Shown here: positions 8,525-16,280 of the stretch, one piece after another
How positions within the stretch are numbered: position 1 is the stretch's first letter
How the letters are laid out: every line of letters starts with the position of its first letter
NCBI GenBank assembly: GCA_024278415.1
Contig: JAJRTI010000639.1
Span: forward strand, 1 to 25,895
Direction of reading: 5' to 3'
Length of the DNA stretch: 25,895 nt
Source: Planctomycetota bacterium
GTDB taxonomy: Bacteria > Planctomycetota > Brocadiia > JAJRTI01
Notes under the pieces: model-generated
The model's database searches: none
The model's input: the letters and a program-made list of their open reading frames with translations, nothing else
Told to the model about the DNA's origin: nothing
Program-made: the position numbers and the translations under genes

Positions 8525-8801
8525 CAGAGGCGAACGGGAGCGTCGAAGCGAACGAGGGCGCACAGTAGGCCAAACAGGAATCGGAGTCAAGCCCAGCCCC
8601 TTTGCTGTGCGCGGGCCGCTTGGTATCCTGTGTGGCCTAATCTTGTCCGATACTCGCCGGATGGCTCACGCTCTCTTTCCACCTGCCTCCCGGCGTGGCG
8701 GCCTGGCCACGCATGTGTTCTTCCCGGGCTGGCCGTGTTTGCGCTTCTTGTATGTTCTTTGCTCGTTCCATTATCCCCTTGTTGGGGAGGAGGGAATCGT
8801 C
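8525..8801. other. Intergenic spacer with one hairpin
   Basis: The spacer between the divergent oxidoreductase and NYN genes holds a seven-pair hairpin, GCGTGGC/GCCACGC at 8693-8699 and 8706-8712. I see no gene and no convincing -35/-10 pair. The open frame across it is an upstream extension of the NYN gene without its own ribosome binding site. Confidence 0.4.
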
Positions 8802-9638
8802 ATGGCCCAGCACCAGTCCGCGGCCAAGGTCGGGCTCTTTGTCGACGTGGCCAATCTCACGTGCAACGGCGGCTTCGGCGCCCGGTTCGACGTGCTGCGC
8901 GAATTCGCCTGCCGCGACGGCGGGGAGCCCTTGCGTTTGAACGCGTACGTGACTTTCGACCCCGAGCGCGGACGGGACGACATTGAGTACCGCGAGCGCA
9001 CGTTCAACTTCTTCTCCACACTGAGGGACTTCGAGTACAAGGTCATCCAGAAAGATGTGAAATGGTACCGTGACGAATCGGGCGAGCGCTTTGGCAAGGC
9101 CAACGCGGACCTCGATATGGCCGTGGATGCGCTGCTCCAGTCCGAGAACCTCGACCGCGTGCTATTGGCCACAGGGGACGGTGATTTCGTGCAGGTCGTG
9201 CGCGCGCTCCAGAACAAGGGCTGCCGCGTCGAGGGCTTGGCCTTCCGCAACGTGTCGTCCGCGCTGCGCCGGGAGGTGGACATGTACGTGTCCGGCTACC
9301 TCGTGCCCAATCTGCTGCCCATGCCAGGCCCGGCCGACGGCCCAGCCTGGGGCGAGATCGGGTCGCGGGTGCGCGGGGTCTGCTACCACCACAGCGGCTC
9401 TTCCGGCTATGGATTCATGCGCTTCATGAGGCGCATTGCCGGGGGGCTGTGGATCACCGACTCCCGCCATCCCGACTCGCCGTACGAGTCTGTCTTCTTC
9501 CACGACTCGCAGATGCCGCAGGATTTCAACACGGACGATCTGCCCAGCCACGATCTGGTCTTCGAGTTCGAACTTGCGGAGTCCGACCGCGGCGGTTTGC
9601 AGGCGCTGCACGTGGCCCGGGTGCCCGAGGGCGGTTGA
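8802..9638 (+). CDS. NYN-domain (LabA/DUF88-type) putative ribonuclease fused to a cold-shock-like domain, 278 aa
   Basis: Residues 8-165 form a NYN/PIN-like domain: GLFVDVANLT (D15, N18), NADLDMAVDALL (D103, D105) and LLATGDGDFVQVVRAL (D126, D128) supply the acidic metal-binding residues expected of this nuclease fold. Residues about 190-275 look like an OB-fold/cold-shock domain: SGYGFMRFM, ESVFFHDSQM and LVFEFELAESDRGGLQALHV follow the order of cold-shock RNA-binding strands. The fusion suggests an RNA-directed nuclease, or an RNA binder if inactive; the target is unknown. A strong purine tract (GGGGAGGAGGG) ends about nine bases before the ATG, so this start was preferred over longer upstream ones. 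It is cytosolic, with no signal peptide. Confidence 0.85.
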   Translation: MAQHQSAAKVGLFVDVANLTCNGGFGARFDVLREFACRDGGEPLRLNAYVTFDPERGRDDIEYRERTFNFFSTLRDFEYKVIQKDVKWYRDESGERFGKANADLDMAVDALLQSENLDRVLLATGDGDFVQVVRALQNKGCRVEGLAFRNVSSALRREVDMYVSGYLVPNLLPMPGPADGPAWGEIGSRVRGVCYHHSGSSGYGFMRFMRRIAGGLWITDSRHPDSPYESVFFHDSQMPQDFNTDDLPSHDLVFEFELAESDRGGLQALHVARVPEGG

Positions 9639-9739
9639 ACGGCTGGCCCCGTTCTGATATCTTCGCTCCGTCTCACACAAGCGGCAGGCGAGGGCGCGGA
9701 GGCGAGCGAAGCTTCGCGCCAGACTGTTGACGTGGAGCG

Positions 9740-9759
9740 GATCCCGAAGCCTCGGGATC
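9740..9759. other. Perfect 8-bp-stem hairpin downstream of the NYN gene
   Basis: GATCCCGA-AGCC-TCGGGATC forms a perfect stem with a four-base loop in the 231-base gap before the clpP-like gene. No T-run follows, so it is at most a weak terminator. A 12-base palindrome GCGAAGCTTCGC lies upstream in the same gap (around 9706-9717). Confidence 0.35.
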
Positions 9760-9869
9760 GCGTTCCGAGCCCATAGCAGCAAACGACACGAAAGGCGAAG
9801 GCCTTCCGCTCCAGTCTCTACGCAGAAGCAGCGCCAACGGCACGCACTCATACCCCCAAGAGTTCCATC

Positions 9870-10493
9870 ATGCTTGACGATACCCGACTCGAAGACGACG
9901 AAGACGAATGCGGCGAATGCGAGGAGGAGAAGGAGGGCAAGGAGCCAGGCGACGCCCTGGCTGTGAAGCTGCTCAAGACTCGCACCATCATCCTCTCCGA
10001 TGGCATCGACATGAAGCTCGCCCATCGCATCATCACGCAACTGCTGCTGCTGGAGCAGGACGACCCCGACGCGCCGATCAAGCTATTCATCGATTCCCCG
10101 GGCGGCGACGCGGACGCGGGCTATGCGATCCACGACATGATCCGCTTCATTAAGCCGCCGGTGAAGGGCATCTGCAACGGCCTCACCGCGAGCGCGGCGG
10201 TGATCGTGCTGCTGGGCAGCTCGAAGGAGAACCGCTTCTCCCTGCCCAACGCGCGCGTGCTCATCCATCAGCCCTCCACGACCGTGCGCGGCCACGCGGC
10301 GGATCTCGACATCGAGGCGTCGGAGATCCTCAAGATCCGCGACAAGATCAACAAGCTCATCGCAGACGAGACGGGCCAGACCGTGGAGCGGGTCGAGAAA
10401 GACTCGAAGCGCAACTTCTGGATGTCGGCCCAAGAGGCCAAGGCCTACGGGCTCATCTCCAAGGTCATCACGTCGCGAGACGAACTGGAATAG
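9870..10493 (+). CDS. ClpP-like serine protease subunit with acidic N-terminal tail, 207 aa
   Basis: The crotonase/ClpP fold is clear. KLFIDSPGGDADAGYAIHDMI (71-91) holds the oxyanion loop; Ser108 in NGLTASAAV, His133 in VLIHQPS and Asp178 in EKDSKRNF form the expected catalytic triad. Genuine ClpP usually has M-G-x-A-A-S-M-G around the Ser; this one differs, so it is a diverged ClpP or ClpP-like protease. The first 27 residues are unusual: almost all acidic, with a C-x-x-C pair (C14, C17), where ClpP normally has a propeptide or axial loop. No clpX, clpA or trigger-factor gene is adjacent. The thioesterase gene follows after 20 bases. The ribosome binding site is weak (AAGAG). Confidence 0.85.
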   Translation: MLDDTRLEDDEDECGECEEEKEGKEPGDALAVKLLKTRTIILSDGIDMKLAHRIITQLLLLEQDDPDAPIKLFIDSPGGDADAGYAIHDMIRFIKPPVKGICNGLTASAAVIVLLGSSKENRFSLPNARVLIHQPSTTVRGHAADLDIEASEILKIRDKINKLIADETGQTVERVEKDSKRNFWMSAQEAKAYGLISKVITSRDELE

Positions 10494-10513
10494 CGGGGAG
10501 CCAGCCGTCGCCC

Positions 10514-10924
10514 ATGGCCGCGCACGAAACGCAATTCCGGGTTCGATACGGGGAGACCGACCAGGCGGGCGTGGTCTACTATGGCAACTACTTGCTGTAC
10601 TTCGAGGTGGGCCGCACGGAGTTCATGCGCGCGCTCGGCATGCCCTACTCCGACATCGAGGCCCGGGGCTACTTCCTCACCGTGGCCGACAGCTACTGCA
10701 AGTACCTCGGCGTCGCGAGCTACGACCACCTGGTCTCCGTTCGCACTACGATCACGAAGCTCACGCTCACGCGCGTCGTGTTCGCGTACGAGGTCACGAA
10801 CGAGACCACCGGGGAGCGCATCGCAGAGGGCTACAGCACGCTCGCCTGCATCGACCGCAACCGCAAGCCCTCGCGCCTGCCGGACGATCTGAGGGAGCGG
10901 CTCGAGTCCGCGGCGGACGCGTAG
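10514..10924 (+). CDS. YbgC/4-hydroxybenzoyl-CoA thioesterase-type hot-dog protein, 136 aa
   Basis: The family hydrolyses acyl-CoA or acyl-ACP thioesters in the cytosol. The signature RYGETDQAGVVYYGNYLLYFEVGRTE (split over 11-36) includes the catalytic Asp16 and the long hot-dog helix; later strands (SVRTTITKLTLTRVVFAYEV, GERIAEGYSTLACID) complete the fold at the normal length. The start lies 20 bases after the clpP-like stop, with a GGGGAGCC purine stretch upstream, so the two genes are probably co-transcribed. YbgC often sits with tol-pal genes; none are visible here, so the substrate stays open. Confidence 0.9.
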   Translation: MAAHETQFRVRYGETDQAGVVYYGNYLLYFEVGRTEFMRALGMPYSDIEARGYFLTVADSYCKYLGVASYDHLVSVRTTITKLTLTRVVFAYEVTNETTGERIAEGYSTLACIDRNRKPSRLPDDLRERLESAADA

Positions 10925-10949
10925 CGCCTGGCCACAAGGGCGAGCGTCC

Positions 10950-11033
10950 CCGCTTGTAGTAGGCCCGTAAGGGCCTTCCGCGTCCGAATCCCACAAACGA
11001 GAGGCGCCCTTACGGTCGCCACTACGAGCGCCA
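10950..11033 (-). repeat. Dispersed copy of the 106-bp repeat family, inverted relative to the array at 18.2-18.6 kb
   Basis: Starting with CGCTTGTAGTAGGCCCGT and ending with GGTCGCCACTACGAGCG, this stretch is the reverse complement of the 18245-18556 repeat unit over both outer parts. The central part differs and is shorter. Internal stems such as GGCCC/GGGCC are kept. It occupies the space after the thioesterase stop. The single copy here shows that the family is interspersed and not confined to the reverse transcriptase locus. Confidence 0.75.
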
Positions 11034-11140
11034 GCGAGGCCGGCCCGCGTTGACAGGGCGCGCGGCCAGGGATAGATTGGCCCGTCTCGCACCGCAACGC
11101 TCGTGTGAGAGGTCCGACCAGTCACGGATGCCCGCGCCCG

Positions 11141-11164
11141 CGCCCGCATGCTGGCGCATGCGGC
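11141..11164 (+). repeat. Second copy of the palindromic hairpin repeat, just upstream of a start codon
   Basis: These 24 bases are identical to 7434-7457 and contain the perfect hairpin CCGCATGC-TGGC-GCATGCGG. The copy ends 26 bases before the GTG start at 11190 and 12 bases before its AAGGAG site. A run of GCGCCC units precedes it (about 11131-11146). Confidence 0.7.
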
Positions 11165-11189
11165 GACCCCACATCAAGGAGACCCCGCC

Positions 11190-12542
11190 GTGAACCTCAT
11201 CGTCATAGTCTGCGACACCCTGCGCCGCGACTACTTGGGTCTGTATGGGAGCGAGTGGGTCCAAACGCCGCGGCTCGACGAGTTTGGCGAACAGTCGATC
11301 ACCTTCGACAAGGCGTTCATCGGCTCCTTCCCCACCATGCCCATGCGGCAGGAACTCATGACCGCGAAGCACGTGTTCCACACCATCGGCTGGGCGCCTA
11401 TCCCGGAAGGCACGACCACGTTCCAGCACGCGGCCAAGGCCGCGGGATACACCTGCGCGTACGTGAGCGACCACATGCAGCAGTTTTGCCCGGCCAACAT
11501 GAACTACCACCAAATGTTCGACCACGTGGAATGGATCCGAGGGCAGTTGCCGGACAAGTATGTTGATGACCCGAGCCTCGACGTGCACGTGCCTTGCGAT
11601 CCCAACAAGATGCGGCCCAAGGCCGAGTTGATCGAGATGTTCATGCGCAACATCAGCGTGCGCGAGAGCGAGGAGGATTGCTTCGCTCCGCGTACGATGT
11701 TGACCGCGGCCGAGTGGCTCGATAGGGCCCAGCCCGAGAAGTTCCTCCTGTACGTCGACACGTTCGACGTGCACGAGCCTTTCTGGCCGCCGCAGGAGTA
11801 CGTCGACCTGTACGACCCGGGGTACGAGGGCGACGTGGTGGTGTACCCCCGCTACGACTTTGCCGGCTACCTGACCGACGAGGAGCTTCGGCACGTGCGC
11901 GCGATCTACGCCGGTGCGATCACGCTCATGGACAAGTACATCGGCGTGTTGCTCGACAAGGTGCGGACGTTGGGGCTGTGGGACGACACCGCGATCTGTT
12001 TCATCTCCGACCACGGGTGGTACTTCGGCGAGCACAACTACATTGGCAAGCACACGGTGCTCGACCCCAAGGCGGGGTGGCCGTTCTACAACGAGGTGGC
12101 GCGCATCCCGCTCATGATGCACCTCCCCGGCCTGGACGAGCGGCGCCGCGTGGACCTGCTCGCGCAGCCGGTCGACGTCATGCCCACCCTGCTGGAAGCC
12201 GCGGGCCTGCCCGCGCCGGCAGGCATCCACGGCGTGTCCATGCTCGACGCGCTCAAGGGCGGCGACGCACCGCGGCCGCTTGCGGTCGTATCTCCGAAGT
12301 TGGCTGAGGACGAAAGCGTCCGGCAGTACAACACGATCACCGACGGCCACTGGACACTCATCCACGCCGGCAAGCACGCGCCGGCGGAGTTGTATGACAT
12401 CGATGGCGACCCAGGGCAACTCGACGACGTGCGTGGGCAGTACCCCGACGTGGCGGCCCAACTGCACGCGGACTACATTGCGTATTTGGAGGGGCTGGCA
12501 ACGGAAGAGGCGAGACTGCGGCTGAGGCTGGAGTGCGTGTAG
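11190..12542 (+). CDS. Alkaline-phosphatase-superfamily hydrolase annotated as sulfatase, Thr at nucleophile position, 450 aa
   Basis: The fold is that of the sulfatase branch: LIVIVCDTLRRDYLGLYG (metal Asp9) at the N-terminus, ISDHGWYFGEHN for the second metal site, GKHTVLDPKAGWPFYNE, and C-terminal LYDIDGDPGQLDDV. At the position of the formylglycine Cys (C-x-P-x-R), however, it has T-M-P-M-R with Thr49. Formylglycine cannot form from Thr, so the enzyme is more likely a phosphodiesterase or phosphatase of the superfamily than a sulfatase; this is inferred from NPP-type enzymes that use Thr. There is no signal peptide. GTG at 11190 was chosen because AAGGAG lies eight bases upstream; the ATG at 11148 lies within a repeat. 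Its stop codon abuts that of the TolC-like gene. Confidence 0.88.
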   Translation: MNLIVIVCDTLRRDYLGLYGSEWVQTPRLDEFGEQSITFDKAFIGSFPTMPMRQELMTAKHVFHTIGWAPIPEGTTTFQHAAKAAGYTCAYVSDHMQQFCPANMNYHQMFDHVEWIRGQLPDKYVDDPSLDVHVPCDPNKMRPKAELIEMFMRNISVRESEEDCFAPRTMLTAAEWLDRAQPEKFLLYVDTFDVHEPFWPPQEYVDLYDPGYEGDVVVYPRYDFAGYLTDEELRHVRAIYAGAITLMDKYIGVLLDKVRTLGLWDDTAICFISDHGWYFGEHNYIGKHTVLDPKAGWPFYNEVARIPLMMHLPGLDERRRVDLLAQPVDVMPTLLEAAGLPAPAGIHGVSMLDALKGGDAPRPLAVVSPKLAEDESVRQYNTITDGHWTLIHAGKHAPAELYDIDGDPGQLDDVRGQYPDVAAQLHADYIAYLEGLATEEARLRLRLECV

Positions 12543-13967
12543 CTACTCCCTGAGCGCCACGACCCCAATGGCGAGCTTGAGTTCGCTCTGTGCCTGGAGC
12601 AGGTCGATCTTGGCCTTGATGAGTTGCTGCCGCGCTTCGGTCAGGCGCAACTCGCCCTCAGTCACTTGGCTGATCGTGATGGCCCCCGCCCGGTACCGCT
12701 CGGTGAGCAGGTGCAGCGTCTCTTCGGCGGTGGTCACCGTCTTTTCGCCAAGCTCGACGCGGTCGCGGGCGGTGCGGATGTTGGAGAGTGCGTTCGACAC
12801 CTCGGTATGCACGCTCAGCTTCAACTGCCGGTAGCGCTCTGCGATTTCGCTGGCATTGTGGCGGGCCTCTGCGATCGCGCCGACCGTGTTGCCGCCGTTG
12901 AACAGGTTCCATTGCACCGCCAGTGCGCCGGTGACGTCGTCATCCGCCTTTCGGAAATCGGGGGAGTTGCGATGCGCGTTGCTGTAGCCCGCGGACGCGG
13001 TGAGTAGCGGCCAGAAGCCTGCTTTCGCGGCCTCGATGCCGCGCTTGGCGGCCGCGTACTGCCGGCGCACTGCGCGCAGGTCCGACCGGTACGACCACGC
13101 GGCGCGCACGACCTGCGCCTCGTCCATCTTCTCCCACTTGTCCTTGGCCGCGTCCGGCATGACCAATTCGAGGTCCGCCGGGAGCGCCAACGCCATCAAC
13201 TCGCCCAGCGCGATGCCTGCGAGGCGATAGGCGTTCTCCGCTTCCGTCTGCTGCACTTGTGCGTCGAGCTTGCGCGTCTCAAACGTGAGCACGTCCGTCT
13301 TCAGGCCCCGGCCAACCTTGAATCGGGCGTTCGCGTCTTTCAACTCACGAGACGAGAATGCGACCGATGCCTTCGCGATCTCGATACTTTCGTCGGCCAG
13401 AAGGATCAGGTAGAAGGCCTGCCGAACCGCGTTGTCGATTTGCTGCTTCACCCGATCGACCTGGAGGAAGGCCGCCCTCTCTTGGAGCTGGGCCGAGCGC
13501 AGGTTTTGGTAGTCGCGGCCGCCGGCGAAGAGGTTCCACGTCACGTCCGCGTTTGCGGTGTAGAGTTCGTTCCCCCGCTGGATTCCGTACCGCCCCCCGG
13601 CGATGTCACCTAGGCTGGGTAGGCTGGGGACAGTGAACGCCGAGCCAGACTCCACGTAATGCTTCACCCGAGCGCCCACGTCGACCGACGGCAGAAAGGG
13701 CGCCCACGCGCGAGTGATGAGCGCGGTGGCGCGGCGCACACGCGCCACGGCCTGGCCAATCTCCGGGTTGTTGGCCTGCGCGATGCGCACGGCGGCGTCG
13801 ACGGTGAGCGTCTTGCTCTCGATTTTGGCCGGCCGCTGTTGCCGGTTGGTCAGCGGAACCTCGTGGGAACGCGCCGGGTCGTCCCAGTCCAGCACGGTCA
13901 CGTCGGGGTCGCTGACACAACCCGCGGCGAACAGAAACGGGAGTAGCACAAGGAGCGCACGAGTCAT
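12543..13967 (-). CDS. TolC-like outer-membrane efflux lipoprotein, 474 aa
   Basis: Outer-membrane efflux family: trimeric channels that carry substrates across the outer membrane for RND, ABC or MFS pumps. The N-terminus MTRALLVLLPFLFAAGC has a lipobox with lipidated Cys17. Two internally similar halves are visible, each with long coiled helices (for example QAVARVRRATALI, RDRVELGEKTVTTAEETLHLLTERY) and beta-strand segments (NADVTWNLFAGGR, GALAVQWNLFNGG). The paired W-N-L-F-x-G-G motifs mark the two halves. No periplasmic adaptor or pump gene is next to it. The start was set at 13967 with GGAGGA six bases upstream; the frame extends a further 18 codons. Its stop is back-to-back with the hydrolase stop, with no spacer. 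Confidence 0.92.
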   Translation of the reverse strand: MTRALLVLLPFLFAAGCVSDPDVTVLDWDDPARSHEVPLTNRQQRPAKIESKTLTVDAAVRIAQANNPEIGQAVARVRRATALITRAWAPFLPSVDVGARVKHYVESGSAFTVPSLPSLGDIAGGRYGIQRGNELYTANADVTWNLFAGGRDYQNLRSAQLQERAAFLQVDRVKQQIDNAVRQAFYLILLADESIEIAKASVAFSSRELKDANARFKVGRGLKTDVLTFETRKLDAQVQQTEAENAYRLAGIALGELMALALPADLELVMPDAAKDKWEKMDEAQVVRAAWSYRSDLRAVRRQYAAAKRGIEAAKAGFWPLLTASAGYSNAHRNSPDFRKADDDVTGALAVQWNLFNGGNTVGAIAEARHNASEIAERYRQLKLSVHTEVSNALSNIRTARDRVELGEKTVTTAEETLHLLTERYRAGAITISQVTEGELRLTEARQQLIKAKIDLLQAQSELKLAIGVVALRE

Positions 13968-14096
13968 AGTTTCCTCCGGTGGGGCTGCACTTGGTCTCGG
14001 GAAAACACGCGAGCCGGGCATGGCTCTTTCACAAGGCGGATCCCCTGGCCGCGGCAGCCGCCATTATCCACATGGCGCGCGGTTTCTCAAGAGCGG

Positions 14097-15566
14097 CTAC
14101 GTCGACGCGCAGCCCGTTGGCTTCTGGGCGAGCCCCTCGATGGCCTCGTAATGGTCCTCAGCCTTGAGCTTGGAGTAGGCGAAGAAGCCTCGCAGATTTC
14201 GGCGCACGTCTTCCAACGAACGCTGAGCGAAGAACTTCTTGATGAGGTACTTGGGCCGGAAGTAGAAGCGCTTGTACGCCAAGGTGAGCAACTCGGCCAC
14301 CTGCTCCACGCTCATCGTGTGGGGCACGAAGGTGATCTGGTGGAACGCTCGCGGCCCGACGATCGCTCCGTATTCCCCCACGTGTTGGTCCAGCCACGAG
14401 CCCTCGCACGGCGTCAGATTGTGGAAATTGGCGTAGTCCAAAGGCAGGCTACAGGCGAAGCGGATGGTCTCCTGCGCCTCCTCATAGGTCTCGCCGGGGA
14501 TGCCGATGATAAACGAGGCATACGCCTCCATGCCCGCTTTCTTGAGCAGATGGACGGAGTCTCGGATTTGCTCGACCGTGACGCCTTTCTTGAGCATATC
14601 GAGATTCTTCTGCACCCCGGATTCGCCGCCGATGTGCACGCGCCAGCAGCCCGCCTCTCGCATGGCCTGCAGCAGTTCCATGTCCACCGTGTCGGCCCGC
14701 GCGTTCGCGGTCCACGGAATCTCCACGCCCCGGCTCTTCAACTCGTCGATGAACTCCAGCGCCCGGTCTCGGTATTGGGTGAACGTCTCGTCGAAAAACT
14801 GAAGGTGCCGCACGCCGTGCTCGTTGATGAGCCACTCGATCTCATCCACCACGTTCTTCGCGCTGCGCAGCCGCACCTGCTTTCGGGACAAGCAGAAGAT
14901 GCACGTGGTGGGGCAGCCCCGAGAGCCGAAGATCATGGCCGACGGCAACGCCTTGTACGACCCGATCGCCGGCGCGTAGTCATCCATCTCAATCAGGTCG
15001 TAGTCCGGGAACGGGATCGCGTCGAGGTCTTCGATGACCGGCCGAAGCGGGTTTTGCACGATCGCGCCGTCCTTGCGCCACGACAGCCCCTTGATGTCCT
15101 CGAACGGCATCTGCCCCGCCATGGCTTGGCACAGCTCCACCGCGATGGGTTCGCCCTCGCCGGAGACCACGAAGTCCAACTCGGCACAGTCCTCCAGCAT
15201 GCGCTTGCGCGCGTGGTTGGGGTAGTACCCGCCGGCGACCAGGGGCAGGCCGGGATAGGCCTGTCGGATGCGCTGAAGCAGCTTCTGGTCGTTGGGCCAC
15301 CCAAACTGGATCACGGACAGGCCAAACAGGTCGGGCTTCCAACGCCCGATCTCCGCGAGGATCTCATCCCCGTCGTGGTAGTACCCGTCGATGAACGTCG
15401 TCTCGTGGCCCGCCTGCTTGAGCACGGAACTGATGTACATCAACCCACAAGGGTAGTTGAGGCTGTTGGTCATGCTGAACTTCTTGTTCAGCACGGACCG
15501 AGCGGCCATGGTCTTGGGCAGGGTGTCGCTGTGCGACCACGGCCCGATGGCCAACATGACGCGCAT
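14097..15566 (-). CDS. B12-binding-type radical SAM enzyme, 489 aa
   Basis: Radical SAM proteins cleave S-adenosylmethionine with a 4Fe-4S cluster. Here the cluster ligands are C218, C222 and C225 in GSRGCPTTCIFC. The N-terminal domain (about 1-150) has the layout of a cobalamin-binding domain (NYPCGLMYISSVLKQAGHE, PDLFGLSVIQFGWP, PLVAGGYYPNHAR, VVSGEGEP), but the classical D-x-H-x-x-G is not present. The barrel (about 205-420) includes HLQFFDETF, RVHIGGESG and SFIIGIPGET. Family members carry out methylations and ring or chain rearrangements in cofactor, lipid or natural-product pathways; the substrate cannot be told. The start at 15566 has GGAG six bases upstream; an ATG 60 bases further upstream lacks one. 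Confidence 0.93.
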   Translation of the reverse strand: MRVMLAIGPWSHSDTLPKTMAARSVLNKKFSMTNSLNYPCGLMYISSVLKQAGHETTFIDGYYHDGDEILAEIGRWKPDLFGLSVIQFGWPNDQKLLQRIRQAYPGLPLVAGGYYPNHARKRMLEDCAELDFVVSGEGEPIAVELCQAMAGQMPFEDIKGLSWRKDGAIVQNPLRPVIEDLDAIPFPDYDLIEMDDYAPAIGSYKALPSAMIFGSRGCPTTCIFCLSRKQVRLRSAKNVVDEIEWLINEHGVRHLQFFDETFTQYRDRALEFIDELKSRGVEIPWTANARADTVDMELLQAMREAGCWRVHIGGESGVQKNLDMLKKGVTVEQIRDSVHLLKKAGMEAYASFIIGIPGETYEEAQETIRFACSLPLDYANFHNLTPCEGSWLDQHVGEYGAIVGPRAFHQITFVPHTMSVEQVAELLTLAYKRFYFRPKYLIKKFFAQRSLEDVRRNLRGFFAYSKLKAEDHYEAIEGLAQKPTGCAST

Positions 15567-15625
15567 AGGAAGCTCCAAGCAAGTGCGTAGAAACGGCGAT
15601 CTGCGAGCGATTTCCCCTGTTTCCA

Positions 15626-15654
15626 ATCGTACCCGATAGGTGTGCTATAATCAA
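15626..15654 (-). promoter_or_regulatory. Promoter candidate for the radical SAM gene
   Basis: On the minus strand TTGATT (complement of 15649-15654) and TACGAT (complement of 15626-15631) are 17 bases apart, each matching four of six consensus bases. Transcription would start about 50 bases before the ATG at 15566. It overlaps the plus-strand extended -10 box. Confidence 0.35.
15643..15651 (+). promoter_or_regulatory. Extended -10 promoter candidate upstream of acylphosphatase
   Basis: TGCTATAAT is a perfect extended -10 element; no good -35 is present. A transcript from about 15658 would carry the heptamer hairpin (15767-15842) in a leader of about 270 bases before the acylphosphatase ATG. 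Confidence 0.3.
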
Positions 15655-15766
15655 GCGACCCGCTTCCGGCGCCGGACACACAAGGCGAACTGCGCCCGCA
15701 ACTCAAGGCCACTGACCGGCATGGATCAGAGGCAAGACATGGCGTGTGGAGCGCGAGTGTGCTGTT

Positions 15767-15842
15767 CCGTATTGCGTATTGCGTATTGCGTATTGCGTAT
15801 TCGGATCGCGACCCGAGATACGGAATACGGAATACGCAATAC
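15767..15842. repeat. Heptanucleotide array forming a large hairpin
   Basis: The left arm is CCGTATT followed by four GCGTATT units (15767-15801). The right arm is the inverted series GAGATAC, GGAATAC, GGAATAC, GCAATAC (15815-15842). The arms can pair over most of their length around a short loop. The same heptamer occurs at 8504-8524. It fills part of the 362-base gap between the radical SAM and acylphosphatase genes; no gene was seen in the rest of that gap. Confidence 0.75.
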
Positions 15843-15885
15843 CCTGCCAAGAGTGCGCGCACACCGCGCAACTTCTTATTTTTCG

Positions 15886-15904
15886 TGACCGTTTCTGACG
15901 GTCA
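15886..15904 (+). other. Stem-loop in the acylphosphatase leader
   Basis: TGACCGT-TTCTG-ACGGTCA is a perfect seven-pair stem, preceded by a T-rich stretch (15873-15883) and ending 24 bases before the ATG. It may influence translation; this is only a positional inference. Confidence 0.3.
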
Positions 15905-15928
15905 AGGCACTAACACCGGCAACCGACC

Positions 15929-16213
15929 ATGCCCACCACCCGCGCACACGTCATCATCCGCGGCCGGGTCCAAGGCGTGTGCTTCCGCATGTGCACGCAG
16001 GACCAGGCCCGCGCACGCGGCCTGAGCGGCTGGGTGCGGAACCGCTACGACGGCTCGGTGGAGGCCGTGTTCGAAGGCGACGCGGCCCGCGTTGAAGACA
16101 TGATCGACTGGTGCCGCCGCGGCCCGAGCATGGCGCACGTGGCGCACGTGGACGTCACGCGCGGCGAGGCCCAAGGAGCGGCGACGGGCTTCAGCATCCG
16201 GCCGAGTGTGTAG
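15929..16213 (+). CDS. acyP: Acylphosphatase, 94 aa
   Basis: A small cytosolic enzyme that hydrolyses acyl phosphates to carboxylate and phosphate (EC 3.6.1.7). The phosphate-binding loop GRVQGVCFR (12-20) ends in catalytic Arg20, and [17 protein letters not shown] (34-50) contains the catalytic Asn38. The length is normal for the family. The ribosome binding site is weak, so the start rests on the fit of the N-terminus to the family. The usual Y/F in G-V-x-(F/Y)-R is kept as F19; residue 18 is Cys. It is flanked by a repeat-rich leader and a MITE-like element. Confidence 0.92.
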   Translation: MPTTRAHVIIRGRVQGVCFRMCTQDQARARGLSGWVRNRYDGSVEAVFEGDAARVEDMIDWCRRGPSMAHVAHVDVTRGEAQGAATGFSIRPSV

Positions 16214-16280
16214 AGTGAAGCTGCCCCGGCGACCAGTGTTCAGTGGCTGGCGACTAGTAATCTGGGCCATCGGGATAGTC

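Noticed and set aside
11022..12467. 481-aa open frame opposite the Thr-type hydrolase
   Set aside because: It has the same shadow composition, no ribosome binding site and no recognisable domain; the plus-strand gene is well supported.
14097..15566. Anaerobic sulfatase-maturing enzyme (formylglycine maturase)
   Set aside because: The radical SAM protein has an N-terminal B12-type domain and lacks the C-terminal Cys-rich SPASM region expected of that maturase.
14151..15590. 479-aa open frame opposite the radical SAM gene
   Set aside because: Its translation is His/Arg/Val-rich and featureless, as expected of the antisense of a high-GC gene, while the minus-strand protein has clear family motifs.
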